DNA of 64,000 nucleotides from assembly GCA_965200885.1 (NCBI GenBank), contig OZ241737.1, positions 2,356,001 through 2,420,000 on the forward strand, in the 5' to 3' direction. Source of the stretch: MPNP01 sp026710155 (GTDB taxonomy: Bacteria > Pseudomonadota > Alphaproteobacteria > Rhodobacterales > Rhodobacteraceae). The notes under the pieces were generated by a model. It saw only the letters and a program-made list of their open reading frames with translations, did not search any database and was not told where the DNA came from. Below, one piece after another: positions 55,291 to 64,000 of this stretch. How positions within the stretch are numbered: the stretch's first letter is position 1; every line of letters begins with the position of its first letter. Both the position numbers and the translations under genes were made by a program.

Positions 55291-56295
55291 TTATTTTTTC
55301 TGTCTTCTCCTCCTGTTGCCCGTCTTTGCTCTTGTTTTCTCTCCTGGTGTAAAACTAGGTTCACCCAACAATTCCCTTACTTCTTCATGTGAAGGTTTGG
55401 ATCCCATTGGAGTACTTTCCAGCCTGATTTTCATTTGTTCCAGATGCCGGGGAGTTGTGCCACAGCATCCTCCAATTATTCTTGCTCCGGCATTTCGTGC
55501 CAATTCAGCATATATGGCCATAATTTCAGGAGAACCGCTGTAATGGATTTTACCCTCTTTTATTTGGGGTATTCCAGCATTGCCCTTGGCAATAATGGGT
55601 AATTCCGGATTCAATTCTGAAATCGCCAGGAGTGTCAAGATCAGGTCGGAAGCCCCTGCCCCGCAATTTGCTCCAAAACCCACCGGCTTGTCGTCTATTT
55701 CAGAAACCAACTCAACAAGATTTCGAGGTGTAAATCCCATCATCGTATATCCGACGGTATCAAAACTCATTGTACCACACCATGGCATACCGGCCAATTG
55801 GCAGGCTTCCTGAGCTGCCAGAAACTCTTCTCTTGCTGAAATTGTTTCTATCCAGAGAACATCTGCACCACCGGATTTCAAGCCTTCTGCCTGTTCATGA
55901 AAATATTCCACTGCCCGAGCATATGTAAGGGTTCCAAGTGGTTCCATTATTTCACCAGTTGGTCCGATTGAACCGGCAACAAAAGCCTTACAGTTTTGTC
56001 TAGCAATGGCTTCCTTGGCAAGGGAAGCAGACATCTCAGCCAGTTCAAAGCAACAATCTTCTGAATCGTGGAGACTCAATCTTGATCGATTACATCCAAA
56101 GGAATTTGTCAGGAACATATCCACGCCTGCCTCAAGGAATGACTCGTAAAGGGCAAGAATTTTTTCCGGTTGATCCCTGTTCCATAACTCGGGAGCTTCG
56201 CCTGCTGTCAACCCCATATTGAACAAATTGGTTCCGGTTGCACCATCAGCCAGAAGCCAACCTTTTTCCTTCAATAATTCATTAATGCCAGACAC
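55291..56295 (-). CDS. Betaine-homocysteine/homocysteine S-methyltransferase family protein
   Basis: 334 residues. A TIM-barrel Zn enzyme with DGATGTNLF at the N-terminus, GSIGPTGEIMEPLG, GANCGAG (first Zn cysteine) and GGCCGTTPRH (the other two). It transfers a methyl group to homocysteine or takes one from a donor such as betaine. GTG start. A basic tail (RAKTGNRRRRQKK) is unusual. Next to the corrinoid protein gene, it probably loads the carrier or takes the methyl group from it, separately from the main methionine synthase. Confidence 0.88.
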   Translation of the reverse strand: MSGINELLKEKGWLLADGATGTNLFNMGLTAGEAPELWNRDQPEKILALYESFLEAGVDMFLTNSFGCNRSRLSLHDSEDCCFELAEMSASLAKEAIARQNCKAFVAGSIGPTGEIMEPLGTLTYARAVEYFHEQAEGLKSGGADVLWIETISAREEFLAAQEACQLAGMPWCGTMSFDTVGYTMMGFTPRNLVELVSEIDDKPVGFGANCGAGASDLILTLLAISELNPELPIIAKGNAGIPQIKEGKIHYSGSPEIMAIYAELARNAGARIIGGCCGTTPRHLEQMKIRLESTPMGSKPSHEEVRELLGEPSFTPGEKTRAKTGNRRRRQKK

Positions 56296-56333
56296 ATTTA
56301 ACCAATCAATTTAAGTTCCAATGAGCAGATTTG

Positions 56334-56813
56334 TCATGAATTGGCACATGCGGATTTTGATTCGAGAGCATTGGTTGATACATTTTTGATTTTTGCAATC
56401 ATTGCAACCAAACCATTTGATCTCTGTTGGGACAAATGATTTCTCAAGTCAAGCTTTTGAAGTTCTGAATGTGCATCTGTTTTGGAAACCTGCTCAATGG
56501 TCAAGCCATTGAATAACCTTGACAAGATTGCGATGAGACCCCTTACAATAATGGCGTCACTATCGCCCTTAAAGTGAAATATAAAACCTGAGTCTGACGG
56601 GATAAAATCCAAGACAAACCAGACCTGGCTGGCACAACCTTCAACCTTGGTTACAGGGGTCTTGAATTTCTCTTCCAACCCCGGCATGTCTTTACCCAGA
56701 TCAATTATATACCCATACCGATCTTCCCAGGTTTCCAGAAACTCAAAATCCTGGATTATTTCTTCAAACGCTTCAGTTGCCAATTTCAATCTACCAAAAG
56801 AGATATAATACAC
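56334..56813 (-). CDS. sufE: SufE-like sulfur acceptor protein
   Basis: About 159 residues. It accepts sulfur from the cysteine desulfurase SufS on the conserved cysteine in KVEGCASQVW near residue 61. WEDRYGYIIDLGKDMPGLEE and GDSDAIIVRGLIAILSRLFNG are family hallmarks. The first start is a GTG at 56813; a TTG start ten codons later is possible. No other suf genes are adjacent. Confidence 0.9.
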   Translation of the reverse strand: MYYISFGRLKLATEAFEEIIQDFEFLETWEDRYGYIIDLGKDMPGLEEKFKTPVTKVEGCASQVWFVLDFIPSDSGFIFHFKGDSDAIIVRGLIAILSRLFNGLTIEQVSKTDAHSELQKLDLRNHLSQQRSNGLVAMIAKIKNVSTNALESKSACANS

Positions 56814-56910
56814 TAATAATCATGTGAACAACTAGGTGAAAATTGCTTGATTTTCAATTGAAATATGTACTGCAAGTATCACGAAAACAATTCTTTTTTC
56901 TTATTACGAT

Positions 56911-57500
56911 CAGTAATTCCCGCTTGGATTTATTTACCCCGACAAACAGGGGGATTATGACGCCATGGAAAACCGTTTTTTGCAAACCCCATTGAAACAT
57001 TTTTGCCCGCATTGCAGATTTGGTACAAAACACAACAACAATTCAATCACCGGGCGGTTCCATGACCACCATCCGCTTTCGCCGGCATCTTTCCCTGCCG
57101 GGTCTCCTGTCCACCGCCGGCAGGGTTTTCGAATCCATCCCTGATCCCGTCAGGCGGCGGGGCCTTGCTGCCGTGCCCATCGGGAAGCCCTGAAGAGACA
57201 GGTGTGCAGGACATGCATGTGGGAAAGGACACAGATGCTGCTCACGCCTGTTCACATCAGGGACTGGGAACACTTCCACCGGTTGCTGCTGTCCGAACCC
57301 CGTCAGAAGATGTTCCCGGAGGCCATCCTGGAGGAACCCTGGCCTGACAACCATGCACCGAATGTGCGCGTGGCTGGTTTTTCAGGGTCGGAAAAAAAGA
57401 CGGAAACAGGAACCATGGGGGCAAGGCCCTTCGATGCCGCCTGCCAATTTGTTTGAGGGCATTGTAAAAAGCCAACGGAAAAAACTGGCGGGAATAACTG
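56911..57500. mobile_element. 590-bp GC-rich MITE-like element with 9-bp target duplication
   Basis: The ends are inverted: CAGTAATTCCCGC at 56911-56923 against the reverse complement CAGTTATTCCCGC at 57488-57500 (12 of 13). Directly outside, TATTACGAT occurs at 56902-56910 and again at 57501-57509, a 9-bp target duplication. The interior is much richer in G+C than its surroundings and has no recognisable gene; a frame at 57202-57456 has no homology that I can see. It fits a non-autonomous element moved by a transposase from elsewhere. Its left end matches that of the island at 25931. Confidence 0.85.
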
Positions 57501-57509
57501 TATTACGAT

Positions 57510-57815
57510 AAAGTATCTTTTAACTTGAGTGTCTTGGTAATAAATGAGGAAGTTTTAGATCAACTTAAAATTATATTTTACTAATTTTAAACGGAATAAA
57601 CTTTAATTCGGAACAGTTTAAAAATTGGGCGTGTGTGGCATATTTCAAGTTAAGTTAATTCATCGAATTTTATATAATCTCAATATGATTTTACCGGAGA
57701 ATTTGCAAATAATTCAAAATTCGAATTAAGCATAGATAAATACATAAAATAGTTATCAGAGTATTTCGGTTATGAATTGAGTAATTAAGTTATAGGATTT
57801 GTCTCTATGTACTTT
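57510..57815. other. AT-rich region, no gene seen
   Basis: Very AT-rich DNA between the MITE-like element and the broken toxin gene. No open frame, repeat or RNA structure stood out. Confidence 0.5.
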
Positions 57816-58097
57816 TTACCCAAACCGAACAGCATGAATGATTACTTGATTGGCTTTATAAGAATACAAAACCCATAATTCATTAGTTCCTGCCAACGAG
57901 TTGCGCGGGAAAACATAGATCAAGAAATCACTTGGGTTTTCCAATCAGCGTGGACTCCCCTTTTCAGGAGTCCTGGCAAGCAACCACTCAACACCACGCC
58001 ATTGATCTTCAAAACGGTTGTTCTGGGCACTTGCCTGATCAATGAATTCATGTGCACGTTCTTCTAGAACGATTTCACGAAAAACAGTCCAAGGCAC
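57816..58097 (-). pseudogene. ParE/HigB-like toxin gene stopped by an in-frame TGA
   Basis: The GTG at 58097 overlaps the antitoxin stop by one base (TAGTG). The frame reads VPWTVFREIVLEERAHEF, GVEWLLARTPEKGSPR, then TGA at 57947-57945, and continues in the same frame with LENPSDFLIYVFP and ELWVLYSYKANQVIIHAVRFG to a TAA at 57816. Total 94 codons. The final strand pair (LWVLYSY...VIIHAVRF) is typical of RelE/ParE-fold toxins. The stop removes that half, so the toxin should be inactive without read-through. Confidence 0.6.
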
Positions 58098-58624
58098 TAG
58101 GCTATCATTCTACTTTGCAATATAGATTCAGCCCATTCAGTCATTTGTTTTGTAATTGCTCCTTGGCCAGCTGCAAGTGTGGCAAACAGGGGAATTTCCT
58201 CACCTTCCTTGGCTACATCCCATACCTCATCATGGGTTATCTCACTGATCTCACTTGCCTTGTGTCGGCATACAAAATCAATAACGCTTTTGACAAGATT
58301 TTTTTCATCTTCATTAAGAATGTCATCATCTGGTTTAGAGAGAAGGATATACCTTCTAGAATCGAACTGATATTCTGGTTCCTGAATAAGAATTTTCCTT
58401 TCTTTCTGCAATTCTTCTAGAGTAGCTAAGATTGTCTTCGGAACTGGTCCCCTCATTCTCTTGACATACTTTTCGCCAGTAATAGACGAACCATTCATTT
58501 GATATGAAATCAGATCTGCAAACCAGAGTGCCTTGTTCAGTCGAACGGAACCCAGTCGTTTTGGGTCGTCCTGACACTCGTGCACTATGTAATGCACCAT
58601 GGCCTTAAACTTACCTTTGGACAT
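58097..58624 (-). CDS. Panacea-domain (DUF4065) antitoxin
   Basis: 175 residues: KGKFKAMVHYIVHECQDDP, LGSVRLNKALWFADLISYQ, GPVPKTILATLEELQ and DEKNLVKSVIDFV are features of the SocA/Panacea domain. Panacea proteins are antitoxins that pair with many unrelated toxins. Start ATG at 58624 with GGAGGAG four bases upstream, preferred to 58636. The toxin gene follows immediately and is broken, so this antitoxin may be a leftover that still protects or represses. Confidence 0.8.
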   Translation of the reverse strand: MSKGKFKAMVHYIVHECQDDPKRLGSVRLNKALWFADLISYQMNGSSITGEKYVKRMRGPVPKTILATLEELQKERKILIQEPEYQFDSRRYILLSKPDDDILNEDEKNLVKSVIDFVCRHKASEISEITHDEVWDVAKEGEEIPLFATLAAGQGAITKQMTEWAESILQSRMIA

Positions 58625-58827
58625 TTGCTCCTCCATCGAAAGTAAGTGTTATTGGGTAACTTAATTTTTTTTCGAAGTGATTTAGAATAACTATAATATT
58701 TATTTGGCCCAATTTACCAAATTATCAAGATTTTGTTCTGCTTGCAAATCTATTACCAGTTATTTTAAGTCAGGATAATACCAATATTTTTAAAATAAAC
58801 CCATTTCTGGTTTAAGTAAAAACCTTT

Positions 58828-60009
58828 CTAATCTCCAGAAAGGTCTTCCAATTCGATAACAGTCAATTTTGAATTCTCCAGAGTCAGTGCAATTTTACCC
58901 TCACATAGCTTCAAGGCATTGTTTCCAAACAATTCCCTTCGCCACCCTTGCAAAGGTCGTACATTGTGATTGCCTTGGGAAATTTCCCGAAGCTCATCTG
59001 CGGTTGAAATTATTTCCTCTGCCACCCCAGATTGTTCGGAGGAGTATTTGAGATATACTTTCAAAAGATCTGTTACCTCCCTGTTTTTATTGACAGGCTT
59101 ATTCGTTGCAGCAGTTTGAGGAGGTTGTCGGGGGGTTGATTGTGCTTTGCTGATGACCTCCAACAAACTCAAGTTGAAACCCTTTTGGGCATCTTTACCC
59201 GACTTGAAAAATCTACACCTCTTCAAATCATCAATGGTTCTGGGTTTCATGGAAGCAAGTTCCAACAAGGCCTGATCAGAAAGTACCCATCGCCGATTAA
59301 TGTTTTTGCTTTGAGCCCGAATTTCTCGGAATTCTGCCAGTGCATGAACAATTGACCATCTTTTACCCGAGATATCTCTCATTTTGATTTTTTTCCAGGC
59401 GTCTGCTGGATTGTAACTATTTTTACAAGTGTCTTTCAATTCATCAAACAACTCCTCAACCCAGCGTAACCTTCCGGTTTCCAACAATTTTTCATTTATG
59501 GCAAGATAAATGTGTCGAAGATGGGTGACATCTGAAATTGCATATTTAAGCTGTTTCCCTGTTAATGGTCGGGTTGACCAATTGGAATATTGCTGGGATT
59601 TATCAAGCTTAACTTTACAAATTTCACTTACCAGATTTGAATAGGAAATTTGACTGCCATAACCACAAAGCATGGCCGCTATCTGGGTATCGAACAGGGG
59701 TTCTGGAATCAAGCCGAATTCATGGTGGAAGATTTCCAGATCTTGCTTGGAAGAGTGCAAGACTTTAGTGATTTCATGGTTTTGGAATATTGGAATCAAA
59801 TTTTCCAGTTTCAGTTTTGGATTTAATGTATCAATGATAAATTCCGAACCACCCGGCTCATCAGATTCCGGTAAAGCCACCTGAATAAGGCACAATTTGG
59901 GAAAGTAGGTTTTTTCTGATACAAATTCAGTATCCAGGGCAATATAAGGTTTGCTATGGGCTTTGTTGCATAGTTCCGTTAATTCTTGATTGGTTGTAAT
60001 AACTTTCAT
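58828..60009 (-). CDS. rnd: Ribonuclease D
   Basis: 3'-5' exoribonuclease for tRNA maturation. 393 residues: DEDD-family exonuclease motifs ALDTEF near residue 26, HSSKQDLEIF near 87 and YAISDVTHL near 160, then an HRDC domain around 215-290 (RRWVLSDQALLELA). Starts 42 bp from the divergent dtd gene. Confidence 0.93.
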   Translation of the reverse strand: MKVITTNQELTELCNKAHSKPYIALDTEFVSEKTYFPKLCLIQVALPESDEPGGSEFIIDTLNPKLKLENLIPIFQNHEITKVLHSSKQDLEIFHHEFGLIPEPLFDTQIAAMLCGYGSQISYSNLVSEICKVKLDKSQQYSNWSTRPLTGKQLKYAISDVTHLRHIYLAINEKLLETGRLRWVEELFDELKDTCKNSYNPADAWKKIKMRDISGKRWSIVHALAEFREIRAQSKNINRRWVLSDQALLELASMKPRTIDDLKRCRFFKSGKDAQKGFNLSLLEVISKAQSTPRQPPQTAATNKPVNKNREVTDLLKVYLKYSSEQSGVAEEIISTADELREISQGNHNVRPLQGWRRELFGNNALKLCEGKIALTLENSKLTVIELEDLSGD

Positions 60010-60051
60010 GCTTATCTTTTGTTATCTGCAGAATATAATCAGGAGAAAAAA

Positions 60052-60495
60052 ATGAGATGCTTGATCCAAAGAGTGAAATCTGCCTCAGTTGCCATTGATC
60101 AAAAGACGATTGGCAATATCGGACCGGGTATGCTTGTCTTTGTTTGTGCAACTACTCATGACAATGAACAAATTACCACTAAAATTGCAAAAAAGGTAGC
60201 GAACCTCCGAATTTTTTCAGATGGTGATGGAAAAATGAACCATTCCGTTGCTGATGTTCAAGGTGAAATCCTGGTTGTAAGCCAGTTTACCTTGGCTGCT
60301 GATCTTTCTCGGGGAAACCGGCCTGGGTTCTCGAATGCTGCAAAAAATCCCCTTGCAGAAGAGCTGTATCTGTATTTCATAGAAGTATTGAAAGATATGG
60401 GATGTAATATCAAAACAGGAGTATTCGGTGCAGAAATGGAAGTGTCGCTGGTGAACGACGGGCCTGTAACAATTTGGGCTGAAATAAATCAATAG
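60052..60495 (+). CDS. dtd: D-aminoacyl-tRNA deacylase
   Basis: Removes D-amino acids (and glycine from tRNA-Ala). 147 residues: MRCLIQRVKSASVAI start, VVSQFTLAAD with the SQxT motif, and GPVTIWAE containing the cross-subunit NxGPxT-type motif (VNDGPVT). The ATG at 60052 has AGGAG immediately upstream; the longer frame from 59986 lacks a ribosome site and is not homologous at its start. Confidence 0.94.
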   Translation: MRCLIQRVKSASVAIDQKTIGNIGPGMLVFVCATTHDNEQITTKIAKKVANLRIFSDGDGKMNHSVADVQGEILVVSQFTLAADLSRGNRPGFSNAAKNPLAEELYLYFIEVLKDMGCNIKTGVFGAEMEVSLVNDGPVTIWAEINQ

Positions 60496-60506
60496 ATAAT
60501 AATGAA

Positions 60507-60581
60507 TGGCTCCGGCGGCAGGATTCGAACCTGCGGCCAATTGATTAACAGTCAACTGCTCTACCACTGAGCTACGCCGGA
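60507..60581 (-). tRNA. tRNA-Asn (anticodon GTT)
   Basis: Minus-strand cloverleaf: acceptor TCCGGCG/CGCCGGA, D-arm GCTCAGTGGTAGAGC, anticodon loop CTGTTAA giving GTT, T-loop GGTTCGAATCC, discriminator G and encoded CCA. 75 nt. It sits between dtd and the type III restriction locus. Confidence 0.96.
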
Positions 60582-60720
60582 ATAACAAGCCAAGGATTAT
60601 TCAGGGAAAATTAGAAACTGTTTTGATTAATTCAATAGTAAAATTTCCACCGCGGTTATTTGGATATTATTTTTTTGGAGTTGAATTTGGTTTGTAATTG
60701 CTTGATACTTTTGATGAAGA

Positions 60721-63708
60721 CTAAATATAATTCATCATATCCCTTACGCTGGTAGTTTGAATGTAACGAGCTGGGTTTTTATCGGTTGCAATATCTTCAA
60801 AGTGTTTTTTTCCACACAAAATTTTTGCTCCCTCTTTTGAGCGAAGGTCATCTGTCCAATTACTTTCCTTTGTTTCCACAACAAAATAGAGTCGTTCTTG
60901 GCCATTATCTTCTATAAGAACAGCCCAATCAGGTATATATGTTCCCAGAGGGGTTGGCACTTTGAACCATGATGGAAGCTTGGCATAAACTATAACTGCT
61001 TCATTAGCCTCAAGGTCCTCAGCAAAATTTTTCTCAACACCTGCGGAATCATAGATAATTTGTTCATAAACGGATTTTGTTGCTGGTACTGTATTTTTTA
61101 GATAACCCTTGAGCTCTTCCTGCTCAAACAACTCTTGAGCATAGTAATCCTGATTACCAATTTTATGATATTTGATACCGTCGACTATGGCTAAACGTTT
61201 TGTTCTATTGATTGCTTCAGCGGCCATTGTGACAAAGGATTGAGGGTTGCGAATAAAATCTTGTAACTTACGGCATTGTTGAAGTATTTTGACAATACTA
61301 CCTCGTGTTAACTGTGTGCTGTCTTGCAACTCAGTTAATATATCTGGAAGATTAATGTCATTATCACTAATTTTCGTAAACTGAGATACATTACCTTTTT
61401 CAACATCGATACCACCCTTTCCAATCTCCAAACCAGCTTTTTTAAACCTTGCCTTGGTCTTGGTAATTGGCGGGGCATTTTCAATGGCCTTCGCTGCATC
61501 TTTGATAAGTTTATCGTTATTGAAGTTTACACGATAGGTTGTTTTGTATTTGATACGATCCCATAACTGTTTAAAATCTTCGCCAAGAAACTTCTCTTTA
61601 TTCAGTTTAATAATCTTGCGTTCATCAGCATTTTTTATATCCAGTTTACCAGTGAGTTTTTTCAGGATGGCGCTAATCTCATTTTTGTATTTCAGCAACT
61701 CTTCAGGAAGGTCGATTTTCCCATTTTCAAGTGCTTTTTTTAGGTCATTTAGTATTTGCCCTCTATTATCCACCAAGCCTTGTTTGTTTAAGTGATCCCA
61801 GATTTTCTTTGAAATTTCTACTCCAAGGGGCACTGGATTACCGTTTTTATCTTGTATGACAATCGCTGCAAATTGGTGCTTTTCTACAACTCCAAAGCGA
61901 ATACCGGTGTCATTTTCAATTTCTTTTTGAAGATTTTCAGCAAATTTTTCATAATCTTCTGTTGCAACAATGGTAAGTGTATTGATATCCTTGCCATGTA
62001 AACGAAGACCTTCTTGATTCACACATAAACGCAAACCACGACCTATTGTCTGACGGCGTTCCAATTCTGTTCCCATGTCACGTAGCGAACAGATTTGAAA
62101 AACATTTGGGTTGTCCCACCCCTCTTTCAATGCGGAGTGAGAGAAAATGAATTTCAACCTAGTATTAAAACTCAGCAACTCTTCCTTTTTTGTCATTATC
62201 AGGTTATAAGCACGTTCTGCATTGTCACGACCGGTTTGATTGTTTTCAGTTGTATCAGTCCAGCGTTTCTTCTTGTCAATTGAAAAATAACCATCATGTA
62301 CTGCTGAAGCATCGAGGTTTAAATCCACCTTTTCAAAAAGCGATTTATAAGCGTTGCTATTTGCAAGTTTTCTATATTCATCTTCAAAAATTCGAACATA
62401 TTTACCAGGGATTACGTTACCCTCAACATCATAACTTCGGTAATGCCGGACACTATCTACAAAAAAAAGGCTTAAAACCTTTATTGGCAGTGATTTAGTT
62501 GCAAAGTACAATTCCTTATCCAGATGCTCCTTGATTGTACGGTGGATCATCAAGCGGCTTATTTCATCAGGATTTTCACCGCCAAAAACTTCACCAGGTC
62601 TTAATGAAACATCCAAACCAGGAGCAATTATTTCAACTGTTTGATTTCCTTTACCGCATGTAATCGTTCCAACCTGCATGTTTTCGTAGATTGCTCTGTT
62701 GGTAATTTGCTCAAGGCTGTCTCCATCTTCAATGGTTGAAAATTCCGCTTTGATTTTTTTTCCACGCTGAATATGCAACTCGACTTTGGCAGTAACAGAA
62801 CCACGATAGTTTTTAGCCTCAATGAGTTTCACATAAGGTTTATTATATGCCCCTTCGACTTCCAAAGAGGCCACTTCAATCTGCTTTACAAGATTACGCT
62901 CATAAGCATCCACAGCATCTAGGCGGTATACCATCTGATACTTATCAATATGAGTAGCAGAATACCGCAATGTTGCCAGAGGATTCATGGCTTCTAGTGC
63001 TTGCTTACCCATGCCTTTTAACCCCCCGTCAACAGACTGTGGTTCATCAACAATAATTATCGGATGAGTAGCTTTGACAAGATCAATTGGTTTTTCACCA
63101 CCCGTTCTCTCATTTGCCTTGTAAAGATTATTGATATCTTTTTTGTTAATTGCACCAACTGTGGTTATCATTATCTGGATATTGGCACTGGTGGCAAAAT
63201 TGCGAACATTACCCAGTTTGCCAGAGTCGTATTGAAAAAACTCATATCCCTTGGCATTCGGATATAATGCTTCAAAGTGCTCCCGGGTAATTTCGAGTGT
63301 CTTGTTCGTACCTTCCTTAATCGCAATAGAGGGCACAACAATTACAAATTTGGTAAAGCCATAATTCTTATTCAACTCAATTATGGTTCTTAGGTAAACA
63401 TATGTTTTGCCTGTACCCGTTTCCATTTCAACGGTAAAGTCTCTGCTTACCAGAGTTTCTGATTGGTGTAATCCATTCTTAAGTTGAATTTGTATCAAGT
63501 TGTCCAGAAGCTCTTCGTCACTAAGCAGCAAATGGTTACCGATACCAAGCTGGTTTTCATCATAAATATTAAGTAATGATTTAACTTCTTGCTCAGGGGC
63601 GGTAAGTGTGAATTCTGATTTGGATATCTCTTGTCCTTTAAATAAATCGACAATGGATTGTATTGCCGCTTTTTGATAATCCAGATTTTCTTCAAAATAT
63701 AGTTTCAT
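60721..63708 (-). CDS. res: Type III restriction-modification enzyme, Res (helicase-nuclease) subunit
   Basis: 995 residues. Superfamily 2 helicase with Walker A METGTGKTYV near residue 95, IIIVDEPQS (motif II) near 215, SATH, and the late motif QTIGRGLRL near 550. The C-terminal nuclease domain shows IPDWAVLIE...YFVVETKES, a PD-ExK pattern. It cuts DNA at unmethylated sites with the Mod subunit, whose gene ends just upstream on the same strand. Intact. Confidence 0.92.
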   Translation of the reverse strand: MKLYFEENLDYQKAAIQSIVDLFKGQEISKSEFTLTAPEQEVKSLLNIYDENQLGIGNHLLLSDEELLDNLIQIQLKNGLHQSETLVSRDFTVEMETGTGKTYVYLRTIIELNKNYGFTKFVIVVPSIAIKEGTNKTLEITREHFEALYPNAKGYEFFQYDSGKLGNVRNFATSANIQIMITTVGAINKKDINNLYKANERTGGEKPIDLVKATHPIIIVDEPQSVDGGLKGMGKQALEAMNPLATLRYSATHIDKYQMVYRLDAVDAYERNLVKQIEVASLEVEGAYNKPYVKLIEAKNYRGSVTAKVELHIQRGKKIKAEFSTIEDGDSLEQITNRAIYENMQVGTITCGKGNQTVEIIAPGLDVSLRPGEVFGGENPDEISRLMIHRTIKEHLDKELYFATKSLPIKVLSLFFVDSVRHYRSYDVEGNVIPGKYVRIFEDEYRKLANSNAYKSLFEKVDLNLDASAVHDGYFSIDKKKRWTDTTENNQTGRDNAERAYNLIMTKKEELLSFNTRLKFIFSHSALKEGWDNPNVFQICSLRDMGTELERRQTIGRGLRLCVNQEGLRLHGKDINTLTIVATEDYEKFAENLQKEIENDTGIRFGVVEKHQFAAIVIQDKNGNPVPLGVEISKKIWDHLNKQGLVDNRGQILNDLKKALENGKIDLPEELLKYKNEISAILKKLTGKLDIKNADERKIIKLNKEKFLGEDFKQLWDRIKYKTTYRVNFNNDKLIKDAAKAIENAPPITKTKARFKKAGLEIGKGGIDVEKGNVSQFTKISDNDINLPDILTELQDSTQLTRGSIVKILQQCRKLQDFIRNPQSFVTMAAEAINRTKRLAIVDGIKYHKIGNQDYYAQELFEQEELKGYLKNTVPATKSVYEQIIYDSAGVEKNFAEDLEANEAVIVYAKLPSWFKVPTPLGTYIPDWAVLIEDNGQERLYFVVETKESNWTDDLRSKEGAKILCGKKHFEDIATDKNPARYIQTTSVRDMMNYI

Positions 63709-63722
63709 GCATCAATTCCGCT

Positions 63723-64000
63723 TACAGGCTGCGGACATGCTCAATGCCGTTTTGGAATAGGATTGCCGCCATATTAGTTTTTACAATATCATCAGTGAAG
63801 GCAGAATCCTTAAAAAATACATGCGTATCAAGTTTCTCGTTGCCCAGCATGTCATTGAGTATTTTATACCAGTCCAAAATACCACTCGCGAGGTTTTCAA
63901 CATCATTTCTTGTAATCAGATCATCAAGGCAAGCGATAATTTTACCGTTTCCTATGTTGTAAACATTCTTGCTGGCAATCTCTTTGGTTTCTATCGGTGT
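63723..64000 (-). CDS. mod: Type III restriction-modification Mod subunit, C-terminal end (partial)
   Basis: The gene enters from the right edge and ends in a TAA at 63723, 15 bp before res. The visible 91 codons include KNVYNIGNGKIIACLDD and HVFFKDSAFTDDIVKTN, with a final ILFQNGIEHVRSL, as found at the end of type III Mod methyltransferases. The catalytic DPPY and SAM motifs are outside the window, so the call rests on this tail and on position. Confidence 0.7.

Noticed and set aside
57043..57456. Several overlapping frames inside the 590-bp element as genes
   Set aside because: They overlap on both strands as expected by chance in GC-rich DNA, lack ribosome sites and match nothing I recognise.
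30909..57947. TGA recoded as tryptophan, because two toxin frames contain TGA
   Set aside because: Many intact genes here end in TGA at the expected place (metA, ispDF, the TRAP binding protein, the transposase at 32934) and use TGG for tryptophan; recoding would extend them wrongly.
1..64000. CRISPR arrays, rRNA genes, replication origin
   Set aside because: No regularly spaced direct repeats, no rRNA signatures and no dnaA-box cluster were found on reading through the window.

Overview
The window looks like the chromosome of a low-to-moderate GC alphaproteobacterium. The markers are a fused ispDF gene followed by pgpA, the block ntrY-ntrX-trkA-trkH-hfq, a DUF1476 F1-ATPase inhibitor, a DUF2852 protein, a TRAP transporter with a Tat-type binding protein and a B12-dependent ribonucleotide reductase. 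Betaine transport plus corrinoid and MttB-type methyltransferases suggest a marine or host-associated organism using methylated amines or betaines. No rRNA is present, so genus cannot be named. This placement is inference.

Layout. 1-2.9 kb: an IS1595-family IS inserted in a DNA methyltransferase gene that sits behind a decayed IS1595-type transposase. 3-9 kb: SYLF protein, beta-hydroxyacid dehydrogenase, penicillin-acylase-like hydrolase. 7.2-11.3 kb: betaine-type ABC transporter (binding protein, ATPase, double permease). 11.5-18.6 kb: hfq, trkH, trkA, ntrX, ntrY. 19.1-25.7 kb: ispDF-pgpA, amt, mttB-like gene, guaA. 25.9-28.2 kb: a GC-rich imported island with a secreted Calx-beta-like protein, then broken small genes. 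28.2-30.2 kb: two oxidoreductases. 30.4-34.1 kb: a tRNA-like remnant and a DUF433/DUF5615 toxin-antitoxin locus split by a 2.45-kb transposon. 34.4-45.2 kb: ATPase, metA, broken tetR, DUF2852, a TRAP operon with an amidase-like gene, glutaredoxin-like gene, ilvB-ilvN. 45.3-56.8 kb: nrdJ, tRNA-Pro, DUF192, pdxH, fabI, gpt, purB, DUF1476, a three-gene corrinoid methyltransfer cluster, sufE. 56.9-64 kb: a 590-bp MITE-like element, a Panacea antitoxin with a broken toxin, rnd, dtd, tRNA-Asn, and a type III restriction-modification locus running off the right edge.

The strongest candidate for something undescribed is the transposon at 31440-33890. It has perfect 24-bp inverted ends, an 8-bp target duplication, an IS1595-type transposase frameshifted at a run of nine C, and an overlapping gene fusing a DNA methyltransferase to a restriction-endonuclease-like domain. 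The last methyltransferase codons lie inside the terminal repeat. A second, older transposase-methyltransferase pair at the left edge suggests a recurrent association. Secondary themes are long G/C homopolymers (8, 9 and 10 nt) at or inside genes, two toxin genes each stopped by an in-frame TGA, and a GC-rich terminal-repeat element family.
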